Shown: positions 21,169-30,416 of the stretch, piece by piece
Layout of the letters: the number at the start of each line of letters is the position of its first letter
Position numbering within the stretch: position 1 is the first letter of the stretch
Origin: Elymus sibiricus
Lineage: Eukaryota > Streptophyta > Magnoliopsida > Poales > Poaceae
Direction: 5' to 3'
Assembly (NCBI GenBank): GCA_039707655.1
Contig: CM077672.1
Coordinates: forward strand, 200,484,537-200,548,536
DNA length: 64,000 nucleotides
The notes under the pieces: generated by a model
Seen by the model: the letters and a program-made list of their open reading frames with translations, nothing else
Database searches by the model: none
Told to the model about the DNA's origin: nothing
Program-made: the position numbers and the translations under genes

Positions 21169-24100
21169 ATGGAGACCACAGTCATAGTTTCTGCTGGTAC
21201 CAGAGGAAAAGAAAGCAGCTTCACATTTCCATTAGTTGTGGACAGCAGTAGTAGTTCATTTAATGATTTTAGGGCTAATATTTGTGCAAAGTATCCATGG
21301 GGATTGTTTGATGCTGTTGAAATAAGATATTGGGACAGTTCAAAGGAGAGTTGGAACCCTTTACAGTGTGATGCTGAGTTAGGTTTGATGTTTGCAAGAA
21401 ATGCAGAGACAAGGTCATGCAATTTGGAAATTATAGTAATTCAGAGAAAGAGAGGAGACAGGTGTGAGAATACACCTGCATCTAGGACAACTGCTGGAGG
21501 GACCAGAGGTAGAAGAAGGGGTAGACCATGTGCATCCAGGCCAGGAGCTAGCAGTACTCCTAGTGCTCCTGGCGGTAGTGCAGCAAGTGCTAGTAGCACC
21601 CCAACTGCTCCAAGTGTCACTGAGAAACAAGATGATCAACCTGATCTAGTTGTGGAGGAATCACTGCCTGATGCACCTATTTTGTCTGATGAGGAGGATG
21701 AGAAGCTTTATCCAGGTTATGTACAGCAAAATAATCAGGAACATGCAGCAAATGAAGAGTACATACCTCCAGAATTTTTAGATACTGATGAAGATGAGAG
21801 GCAAGAGGATCATGACATGGGAGCTTTTGAGGATGCAGATGAGGACAGACCTGTCATGATGTATGATAGAGATAACCCAAGCATTGAGGAAGGTGTGGTC
21901 TTTCCTGGGGCAGTTGATTGCAGAAATGCAGTTGGAACATTCTCAATCAAGTCTGAAACTGAGTACATCACACTGAAGAGTGACCAGAGTAGGTTCACTG
22001 TTAAATGTGCCTATGACAGGTGTAAGTGGAGGCTGCATGCATCTTTGATGAGGAGGAGCACTTTGTTTCAGGTACTAGCTATTTAGGTTACTACTATTTG
22101 TTTTAAAATTGTGACTTTTTGTTTTACTAATGTTGTTCTGACTGACCATTTGTTTTATTTTCATATCAAAGTGAACCCCCACCCTCACACATGTCCTAGT
22201 GTGAACAGATCTCAGATATTGAGAGCTGCAAAAAGAAGGTGGATTGCAGATGCTTCTATGGCTTGGATCAGAAAAAATCCAGGGATTGGCACAAAGGAAA
22301 TTCAGGGTAGGTTGTGAGAGAAGTATGGTCTTGAGGTGCCTTACAGCAGATGCTACTATGGTAAGGAGATGGCACTTGACAAGATATATGGTAAGTACAG
22401 TGACAGTTTTTAGTTACTTTTTGCTTTCAAAGCAGAAGTAGAGAGGGCATCACCAGGCAGTGTTGTTGACATTGACCATCACACAATGGAGTACAAGTTA
22501 AAAGGAAAGAAATTCTACAAAGAGTGTTTTAGAAGGGTTTTTGTCTGTTTCAAAGATTGTCAGAAGGGGTTTCTAGAGGGGTGCAGGCCATACTTGGCTG
22601 TAGATGCAACTGCATTGCATGGTAGGTTTAGGGGCCAACTTGTAGCAGCATGTGCCCTAGATGCACACAATTGGTTATTTCCTGTTGCATATGGTGTTCT
22701 TGAAGTGGAGTCCACTGAGAGTTGGACATGGTTTTTCAATAATTTGAAGAAAGCTATAGGACATCCTGAAGGATTAGTTATCCATACCGATGCTTGCAAA
22801 GGACTGGAGAGTGCTGTTGATGATGTTTATCCTGGAGTTGAGCACAGAGAGTGCATGAGACATTTGTCTCAAAATTTTGGCAAGAAATTCAAAGGGAAAT
22901 TTTATGATGACAATCTGTGGCCTTGCTCACTAACTTACAGCATCAAAAAGCACAATTTTCATCTGAACCGGTTGAAAAGCAAGCCCAAAGTAAAGGAGTA
23001 TCTTGAGGAGCACCACACCAAAATCGGGGCTAGAGCTGATTTCACTGAGTTGAGCAAGGTTGACTATGTAAATAACAATCTAGCTGAATCATTCAACTCT
23101 AGAATCAAGAAATACAAGGGCCTACACCTAGTTGACCTGCTTGACAAGATCAGGCAGTACATTATGGAGAAGTTTGACCTAAGAAAAAGAATTTGCATTG
23201 ACCATTTCATTGGGCACTACATCATACCAGCAGTAATGAAGGCATTAATGGAGAAAACTAAAGGTTTGGAGATGAGCGTTGTTAGGAGACGCCCAACAGA
23301 GGCTGAGGTAACTGCAACTGATAGAGAGAAGAGAGAATGGAGGTATCCTGTGGACCTGGAGAAATGGACTTGCAGTTGCAGACAATGGCAGGTCACTGGT
23401 AAGCCATGCATCCATGCACTTTTCTTTATCACTTCTCTAAGGGGTGATGCTAGTGCAATTAATAAGTATGTCCATAGGTACTACTCTGTTGAGATGTTCA
23501 GAGCCACTTATGCTGAAAACCTACCAGTTTTGGAAGGCAAGCAGCAGTGGGACATTGTAGATCCTGGATTCAAGTTATGTGCTCCTGTTCAGAAGCAAGC
23601 ACCAGGCAGGCCAAGAAAACAGAGGATTAGAGCAAGCAGTGAAGGAAAGGGCCTTGGGCCAAGGAAGAAGAAGTGCAAAAGGTGTGGCAGATGTGGACAC
23701 CAAGCCAAGGGATGCATACTATCTGTTGATCTAGCTTTTGGAGAAGAAGAGCATTGGGGTGCACAAAATGCAGATGATCATCCAACAGCAAATGAGCCAG
23801 CAATAGCAGAAGTGCAAGATGAGGATGAGGAGCCAATACCTGATGTAGTCCAGCATGAAATGCCACCACCAAAGGAACCATCTCATGAAGCATCTACACA
23901 AGCAAGTGTAGTAAGGTATGTGCAATTCTCACATCCATTTCTGTTCATGCATACCTTACAATTTGTGACATATTTGCAATTGTTTAGCCCTAGGAAAAAC
24001 TATAAAAAAGCAGCAGATAGAGGAGCTTCTCCAAGGTGTGTGAAAGAGAAGAGAGGTGGAGATGTACAACCAGCAACTACATTCTCAGCTACTGGAAGCA

Positions 24101-24255
24101 GTGTTGACAGCAAGGTTGTTCCTCCTGCATCAAAAGGACCAGCACCAAACCAAGCTCCACCAACTGGCCCCAACCCAGCCAGGAACACTAGAAGCAAGGC
24201 AAGGGAAGCTCCAAACCCAGCCAGAAACACCAGGAGCAAAAAACTGAAGTTCTAG
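21169..24255 (+). pseudogene. MURA-like transposase, three in-frame stops
   Basis: One frame carries all the blocks of a plant MuDR transposase. N-terminal PB1-like segment (about 21169-21450), acidic linker, Mutator-type DNA-binding domain (about 21890-22070), MULE catalytic domain ([11 protein letters not shown] near 22594, VIHTDACKG near 22779, Glu/His/Cys in [11 protein letters not shown]), SWIM zinc finger (CSC...CIH, about 23370-23415), an AT-hook-like GRPRK and a CCHC knuckle ([14 protein letters not shown] near 23676). Stops: TAG 22084-22086, TGA 22315-22317 and TAG 22411-22413. The first may lie in an intron (donor after 22071), but its acceptor joins out of frame. A C-terminal intron is likely (donor at about 23916, acceptor TTTAG at about 23987). 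The last two stops lie in sequence conserved in relatives, so the copy is probably inactive. Confidence 0.85.
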
Positions 24256-24672
24256 ATGCTGTTATGAACTAGATGGTGTTTTTACACCTTTTATGACTGT
24301 TATGTGTACTGTGTGCTGTTGCTAAACTTCTGAGATGCACCTGTTATGTGTATTGTGTGCTATGGTGTTGTTATGTACTTGGTGTTGTTATGCACAATGT
24401 GGTCTAATCTTAAGTTGTTGTTGAACTTGTGTCATTCATCTGTGATGCACAATGTTGTCTGATCTCAAGTTGTTGTTGAACTTGTGTCATTCATCTGTCT
24501 TTTCACAAGTTTAGGATCAAATTTAGATGGCAAGATCAAATTCAGCTGGCAAGATCAAATTCATTCACCAAACCACATTTGACAAGTTTAAGACCACATT
24601 TGACAACAACAACATCTGGGAATACCAAACTACTATGGCTGACATCGAACAACTGCATAATTTCTTCGACAA
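24256..24672. other. MULE intergenic region with a 55-bp duplication
   Basis: Convergent 3' ends of the two MULE genes. A stretch beginning GCACAATGTNGTCTNATCT at about 24392 is repeated about 55 bp later, and TTATGTGTAYTGTGTGCT also occurs twice. No gene. Confidence 0.7.
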
Positions 24673-25328
24673 CTACCATAGTAGTACAACTATCATACAA
24701 ATTCCCACAAGCAACAATGCCCACAACAGCAGCATCTCATCTCTCTCTCTAAGCTTCTTCTTCAAAGCCTTGTTCTTCCTTGCCAGCTCAATGTTTTCCT
24801 TCTTCAAATGGTGGCACTTGATCCAACTGCCTTCAACCTCAGCGTGCAAGTCTTCAAAAGCTAGTCCAACACGCAATGGAGGAGCTGGGTCAACCCAAAC
24901 CACCCATTGACACTCATCTGGTAACTAATTGGAGATCAAGAGTCATAATTAGAAAGTAAACATTAGAGAGCAAAAAACAAATCTGGATCAAATTGACATG
25001 AACTTACATGCAATGGGCAACCTAAAAAACGGCGGCCACTGCTAGCACCACCCCATGATACACGGCGGGCAGGAATAAGGCCATGACCGGGGCATTGATG
25101 CTTCGACAGAAACTCCAAGCCGGAATAAGACTTGTCGGGAAGATAAAACTCTGATGAATGCTGCACAATCCCGACCCCATCGACCTAAAAAATTCAAATT
25201 TCCCCCAAGATGTCACAAGCCCTAGCTTTGAACCCCAAAATGTCGGGTAGGGTGAAGAAGCATGACCCCACCACATTGCTTACCTCTCTGGTCGCCGGCG
25301 AGAAGCTGGATGAGCCCGAGCTCGCCAT
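24673..25328 (-). CDS. three-exon GRF-zinc-finger-like membrane protein carried by the MULE
   Basis: Minus strand. Exon 1 25328-25284 (15 codons from ATG), exon 2 25184-25008 (59 codons), exon 3 24924-24673 (83 codons plus stop), all joined in phase 0: 157 residues. Splice sites: GAG/GTAAGC to TTTTTTAG/GTC, and CAT/GTAAGT to AATTAG/TTA. Around residues 43-90 lies CPGHG...RRVSWGG..SGRRF.GCP...DECQWVVWVDP, matching the GRF zinc-finger plan (Cys pairs around Gly-Arg-(Arg)-Phe, ending in a W.D) known from plant MULE-associated and single-strand nucleic-acid-binding proteins. A charged helix (KKENIELARKNKALKKKL) follows, then a hydrophobic tail of about 18 residues (LLLWALLLVGICMIVVLLW), probably one membrane span. 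No stop or frameshift. Function unknown; role in transposition is inferred only from position. Confidence 0.65.
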
Positions 25329-25460
25329 GCGCGCCGGCTCCTTCCTCTCCTGCTTCCCGCTCCCCCCTCCAATCTGGCCGCGCCTTCCCTTCCTCTGTTT
25401 TTCGTGAGAGCTGGCTGAGGACGAAGGGGTACTGAAGTTAGCAGCCACAGGGGCAAAAAT
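25329..25460 (-). promoter_or_regulatory. leader and probable promoter region of the MULE minus-strand gene
   Basis: Short GC-rich stretch between the right TIR and the ATG at 25328. In MuDR-type elements the promoter lies in the TIR; no clear TATA box seen here. Confidence 0.35.
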
Positions 25461-25631
25461 GTCCAAAATCTGGCGCCGGTAGCGGTCAAACGGCGCTGAC
25501 TGGACGGAACCGTGCCGGAAGGGCAAAAGCATAAGAAAACCAAAGTGAGTTGGGCAAGAACGAGGGTTTTTGGAAACTAGGGGCAAACCTGCCGAGGGTG
25601 ACACAACTAGGGGTATAAAATCAATTTTCCC
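25461..25631 (-). repeat. right terminal inverted repeat of the MULE
   Basis: Inverted copy of 20455-20625, ending TTTTCCC at 25631 before the 9-bp duplication. Confidence 0.9.
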
Positions 25632-25640
25632 TTTCGTATA
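25632..25640. repeat. 9-bp target duplication of the MULE, right copy
   Basis: TTTCGTATA, identical to 20446-20454. Confidence 0.95.
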
Positions 25641-25643
25641 ACA

Positions 25644-26130
25644 CTATGTTACCTCAACGGGGATATGCATTTCCCCAATTATAAGTGTTTCATATTTCTT
25701 TTTGACAGTAGGAAGAGGGACTTGAAAACTTCCAATAGTAATTGTCGGAGTCTTCTCAATAATATGAATACCGTTTACTTGAAATTGTTTCTTCGGAAAG
25801 TGCAAATCAATAATAGCCCCTGCAGTATTCAAAAAGGGTCTACCAAGGATAATCGACATATTGTCGTCCTCGGGCATATCAAGTATAACAAAGTCTGTTA
25901 GGATAGTAACATTTGCAACTACAACGGGCACATCCTCACAAACACCGATAGGAATGGCAGTTGATTTGTCAGCCATTTGCAATGATATTTCAGTGGGAGT
26001 GAGTTTATTCAAATCAAGTCTTTTATATAAAGAGAAAGGCATAACACTAACACCAGCTCCTAAATCACACAAAGCAGTTTTGACATAATTTCTTTTAATG
26101 GAGCATGGTATAGTTGGTATTCCTGGATCT
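25644..26130 (-). pseudogene. aspartic protease of the Athila-type element
   Basis: Minus-strand frame with the retropepsin catalytic motif in the form DLGAGVSVMP (about 26030-26070), a second strand-rich half (SIILGRPFLNTAGA) and a C-terminal tail ending at 25644. It would cut the Gag polyprotein. The frame differs from gag by one base; the change lies between 26132 and about 26185. No RT follows, which is abnormal for an autonomous gypsy element. Confidence 0.75.
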
Positions 26131-26131
26131 C

Positions 26132-28339
26132 CTAGTTTCTTAGGTACTCCATCCTTAAAGAATAATTTGCAAGCATGGTAGAAATTTCAGCTTCAGGTAT
26201 CTTTCTTTTGTTTGTGACAATGTCTTTCATATATTTAGCATAAGGGGCCATCTTTAAAATATCAGTCAAACGAGTACGCAAAAAGACTGACCTAAGCATT
26301 TCAGCAAAGCGTTCAAATTCTTCCTCATCTTTTTTCTTAGATGGTTTAGGAGGAAAGGGCATGGGTTTTTGAACCCATGGTTCTCTTTCTTTACCATGTT
26401 TTCTAGCAACGAAGTCTCTTTTATCATAACGTTTATTTTTAGAAGGTGGGTTATCAAGATCAGCAACAGGTTCTATTTCAACATCATTATCAAGTTTTTT
26501 ATCATTATCTGGTTGGGTATCCACATGAGCATCATCATTATTATTATCATCAGGTGAATGTTCATTACCAGATTGTGTTTCAGCATCGGAAATAGAAACA
26601 TCATTACTATCCTCCAAGGGTTTTTCTACCTCGAGTTCACTAGAAGTATGCAAAGTCCTATCATTTTTCTTTTTAGATGGACTAGGTGCATCAACATTAA
26701 TTCTTTGAGAGTCTTGTTCAATTCTTTTAGGGTGACCTTCAGGATAAAGTGGCTCCTGAGTAATTCTACCTCCTCTAGTCATTACTCTAACAGCATGATC
26801 ATTCATATTGTTGTTCATTTCATTGAGCAATTCACTTTGAGATTTAGCAACTTGTTCTAACTGGGTTTGAACCATAGATGCATGTTTACCTACACCTTTG
26901 ACATCATTAGCAATTCTAAACAACAAGTCACTCAAGCGATCAATCATGTAGGCATTTCGTTTCAATTGTTTCATAACATTTGCATTGAAATGATCTTACT
27001 TAATAATATAATTTTCAAATTCATACAAGCGTTGACTTGGAGGTTTGTTACAAGGGATATCACCTTCATCAAACTTTATAAGAGAATTTACCTCTACTAC
27101 CTGTGGCAGCATGTGAAGACCATGTATTTCTTCAATAGGTGGCAAATTCTTAACATCTTCAGCTTTAATACCTTTTTCCTTCATACATTTCTTTGCTTCT
27201 TGCATATCTTTAGGGCTGAGAAATAAAATACCCCTCTTCTTCGGAGTGGGTTTAGGCGATGGTTCAGGAAGTGTCCAATCATTATCATTCTTCAATATAT
27301 TATTCAGTAGTTCCTCAGCTTTTTCAATAGTCCGTTCCCTGAAAACACAACTCGCACAACTATCTAGGTAGTCCCTAGAAGCATAGGTTAGTCCATTATA
27401 GAAGATATCAAGTATTTCATTTTTCTTAAGAGGATGATCAGGCAAAGCATTAAGTAATTGGAGAAGCCTCCCCCAAGCTTGAAGGAGATTCTCTTCTTCA
27501 ATTTGCACAAAGTTAAATATTTCCTATAAAGCAGCTTGTTTCTTATGAGCAGAAAAATATTTTTCAGAGAAGAAATAAATCATATCCTGGGGACTACGCA
27601 CACAACCAAGAGCAAGAGTATTATAACATTCCTTAGCATCACCCTTTAACGAGAAAGGAAATAACTTAAGGATATAGTAATAGCAAAAAAATTCCTCATG
27701 AGCGAATAGGGTGGCTATATCATTTAATTTAGTAAGATGTGCCACAACAGTTTTAGTTTCAAAGCCATGAAAAGGATCAGATTCAACCAAAGTAATCAAC
27801 TCAGGATCGGCAGAGAATTCATAATCCTTATCAGTAACAAATATGGGAGAGGTAGCAAACTTAGGATCATATTTCATTCTCTCCCTCATAGATTTTTCTT
27901 TCATTTCAGCAAGCAATTTTATAACCTCATCTCTATCATTACAAGCAAGAATGGCTCTAGCCGTCTCCCTATCAAAGACATGTTCATCAAGTGTTTCAAC
28001 TCTAGTGGGAGAGCTAGGCATAATAGGTGAATCATAATTCTCAAGAGTTTCAACATTTTCAATTTCTTTAGCTTTAGCAAGTTGTTCATTAAGAAATTCA
28101 CCAAGTGGCACAGCATTATCAAGCATAGTACTAGCATCATCATAAGTATCATTCATAGCAGAAGTGGTATCATCAAGAACTTGCGACATATCAGAATTAG
28201 TAGCATGTGGTGGTGTTGCAAGCTTACTCAAAACAGAAGGTGAATCAAGTGCAGAGCTAGATGGCAGTTCCTTACCTCCCCTCGTCTTAGAGGGAATGAT
28301 CTTGGTCTTAGCGTCTTTCAGATTCTTCATAGTGATCAA
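26132..28339 (-). pseudogene. gag of the Athila-type element, two in-frame stops
   Basis: A single minus-strand frame from ATG 28339 to 26132, broken by TAG at about 27521-27523 and TAA at about 26987-26989. N-terminal part Ser/Asp-rich. The capsid-like core spans about 27300-27750 (FSLKGDAKECYNTLALG, YFSEKYFSAHKK, LLQAWGRLLQLL, NEILDIFYNGLT). Then a basic region and a long acidic Asn/Asp-rich linker (about 26450-26700), ending near protease. Builds the virus-like particle in active relatives. The stretch CAAGCTTGGGGGAGG encoding QAWGR is a copy of the element's polypurine tract sequence. Confidence 0.75.
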
Positions 28340-28379
28340 CAGATATAAATCCCAAGTGACTCAGCAAATAGAGCTTTGC

Positions 28380-28397
28380 TCCCCGGCAATGGCGCCA
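28380..28397 (-). promoter_or_regulatory. primer binding site, tRNA-Asp type
   Basis: Minus-strand TGGCGCCATTGCCGGGGA, 11 bases inside the 5' LTR; complementary to the 3' end of plant tRNA-Asp at 17 of 18 positions as I recall it. Athila-lineage elements typically use this primer. Confidence 0.75.
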
Positions 28398-28408
28398 GAA
28401 AAAGGTCT

Positions 28409-29793
28409 TGATAACCCACAAGTATAGGGGATCGCAACAGTGAGTATTCAACACAAATTTATTGATTCGACACAAGGGGAGCCAAAGAATATTTGCAAGT
28501 ATTAGCAGTTGAGTTGTCAATTCAACCACACCTGGAGACTAAATATCTGCAGCAGAGTGATCAGTAGCACAGTAGTATGGCAGTTTGATAGCAGTAGCAA
28601 TAATAGTAACAGTAATAGTAACGGTAGCAGCAATAGTAGTAGCAGTTGTGACAGTAGTAGCAACAGTAGTAATTTAGCAAAGAACAATATGTGAAAAGCT
28701 CGTAGGCATTGGATTGGTGATTATGTTGGATAACATTCATCATGTAACAGTCATAACCTAGGGCGACACAGAACTAGCTCCAATTCATCAATGTAATGTA
28801 GGCATGTATTCTGTATATAGTCATACGTGCTTGCGATAAGAACTTGCATGACATCTTTTGTCCTACCCTCCCGTGGCAGCGGGGTCCATAAAGAAACTGA
28901 GGGATATTAAGGCCTCCTTTTAATAGAGAACCGGAACAAAGAAATAACACATAGTGAATACATGAACTCCTCAAACTACAATCACCGAAAAGAATTCCAA
29001 TTATTGTCACCTTGGGGTATGCGGATCATAACACATAGCAGGTGCATATAACTTGCAAGATCGGATCAAGAACACAAGTATATTCATGAAAACATAAAGG
29101 GTTCAGATCTGAAATCATGGCACTCGGGCCCTAGTGACAAGCATTAAGCATAGCAAAGTCATAGCAACATCAATCTCAGAACATAGTGGATACTAGGGAT
29201 CAAGCCCTAACAAAACTAACTCGATTACATGATAAATGTCATCCAACCCATCACCGTCCAGCAAGCCTACGAAGAAATTACTCACTCCCGGTGGTGAGCA
29301 TCATGAAATTGGTGATGATGACGATGCCGGAAGATCCCCCTCTCCAGAGCCCCAAACGGACTCCATATCTGGCCTCCCGATGAAGAACATGAGGTGGTGG
29401 CGGCTCCATATCGTAAAACACAATAAAACTTCCTCTCCTATTTTTTTCTCTGGAATTGTGAATTTATAGGCCTGAGATTAGGGTCAGCAGAGCCACGTGG
29501 GTCCCACAAGCCACCAGGGCGCGCCAGGGGGGTGGCGCGCCCTGGTGCCTCATGGGCAGCAGGTGGCCCCCCTCCAGTAGGTCTTGGCTCCAGTATTTTT
29601 TATGTATTCCATAAAAAATCTCCAAAAAGTTTCGTCCAATTCCAAGAACTTTTATTTCTGCACAAAAAACAACACCATGGTAGTTCTGCTGAAAACAGCG
29701 TCAGTCCGGGTTAGTTTCATTCAAATCATGCAAATTAGAGTACAAAACAAGAACAAAAGTGTTAGGAAAAGTAAATACGACGGAGACATATCA
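28409..29793 (-). mobile_element. 5' LTR of the Athila-type element
   Basis: Starts TGATAACCCACAAG on the plus strand, ends GACATATCA (1385 bp); the same order of blocks as the 15135-16546 LTR with scattered substitutions and small indels. Followed by the TATAT target duplication. Confidence 0.9.
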
Positions 29794-29798
29794 TATAT
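29794..29798. repeat. target site duplication TATAT, right copy
   Basis: Identical to 15130-15134. Confidence 0.9.
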
Positions 29799-30416
29799 GT
29801 TCATAAATGTTGGCCATGCCAACCGTGGTAGGGTGAGATTGAATATACCGAGCGCTCCCTGAAGTCATCTAGTATGGTGAGATAGAACCTCATTTCCGAC
29901 TGGCCGCGACCACACTGGCCTGAGTTGTGCTTGCACTATGGACACTAGAATGAAAACCCTTGAATCAGCTAGAAGAAAAATGAATCCACGGCGAATTCCG
30001 CCGGTTGATTAACAGGGACAGACAGACTGCGATAAGAGATGAGCGAATATTTCGCTAAAATAATTGCCTTCTCCATGAGAAAAATCCCCGGCCCAAGCCC
30101 GCGGAAAATCCCGCAGAAAATCCCAATCGACCAGAGTGCAGAAAGTCGGTGCAAGTCGGTGTAGATAGGCAGCGGCAAGCGGTAGGGGCGAACTCCTGTG
30201 TTGTCTGGAGCGCGACCGCCGCCCGCCGACGACAGCCGTCGAGCTTAGGGGTGGCCACCGCGATAGAAGTTGATGACATGCAGAGTTGTGGTGGAGTGTG
30301 CAGTGAGTGAGTGGGGACGAAGGGGGGAGGGGGTGAGGGTTTTCTTTTTCTTTTTTGACGTGTGGGTGAACGCACACGGTTCCCAAAGGCGACGGTGATG
30401 AACCGTATGCGATAAT
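29799..30416 (-). other. segment formerly next to 15134; possible 5' part of the minus-strand gene
   Basis: Continues the locus interrupted by the Athila-type element. A GC-rich minus-strand frame starts at ATG about 30276 (MSSTSIAVATPK) and runs to 30055; it could be a 5' exon of the 13797-14753 gene, but no splice chain was proven. Near 30375-30412 a CACACGGTTC and a CCGTATGCGATAA word resemble the words around 11600-12480. Confidence 0.3.

Larger units (their letters stand above)
20455..25631 (+). mobile_element. complete MuDR-type MULE with two convergent genes
   Basis: 5177 bp with terminal inverted repeats of about 170 bp and a perfect 9-bp target duplication, inserted into the Athila-type element. 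The plus strand carries a MURA-like transposase (broken); the minus strand carries a separate three-exon GRF-like gene that reads intact. The layout, two genes transcribed inwards from the two TIRs and ending close together, is that of maize MuDR (mudrA/mudrB), but the second protein is not recognisably MURB. Confidence 0.93.
15135..29793 (-). mobile_element. complete Athila-type Ty3/gypsy element, minus strand, with a MULE inside
   Basis: Both LTRs, a tRNA-Asp primer site, gag, protease, an Athila-type third ORF and a polypurine tract are present in order on the minus strand, bounded by identical 5-bp duplications. Without the 5177-bp MULE and its duplicated target, the element is about 9.5 kb. 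No RT, RNase H or integrase motif is found between protease (ends 25644) and the third ORF (starts 19674), although the interval is nearly continuous once the MULE is removed. It is therefore a non-autonomous gag-protease derivative that must have used enzymes from a related element. The closest Triticeae groups by recall are Sabrina and Fatima; I am not certain which. Confidence 0.9.

Noticed and set aside
22072..22171. Intron removing the first transposase stop
   Set aside because: The donor is good, but the only nearby AG acceptor leaves a TGA in frame; splicing cannot be settled from sequence.
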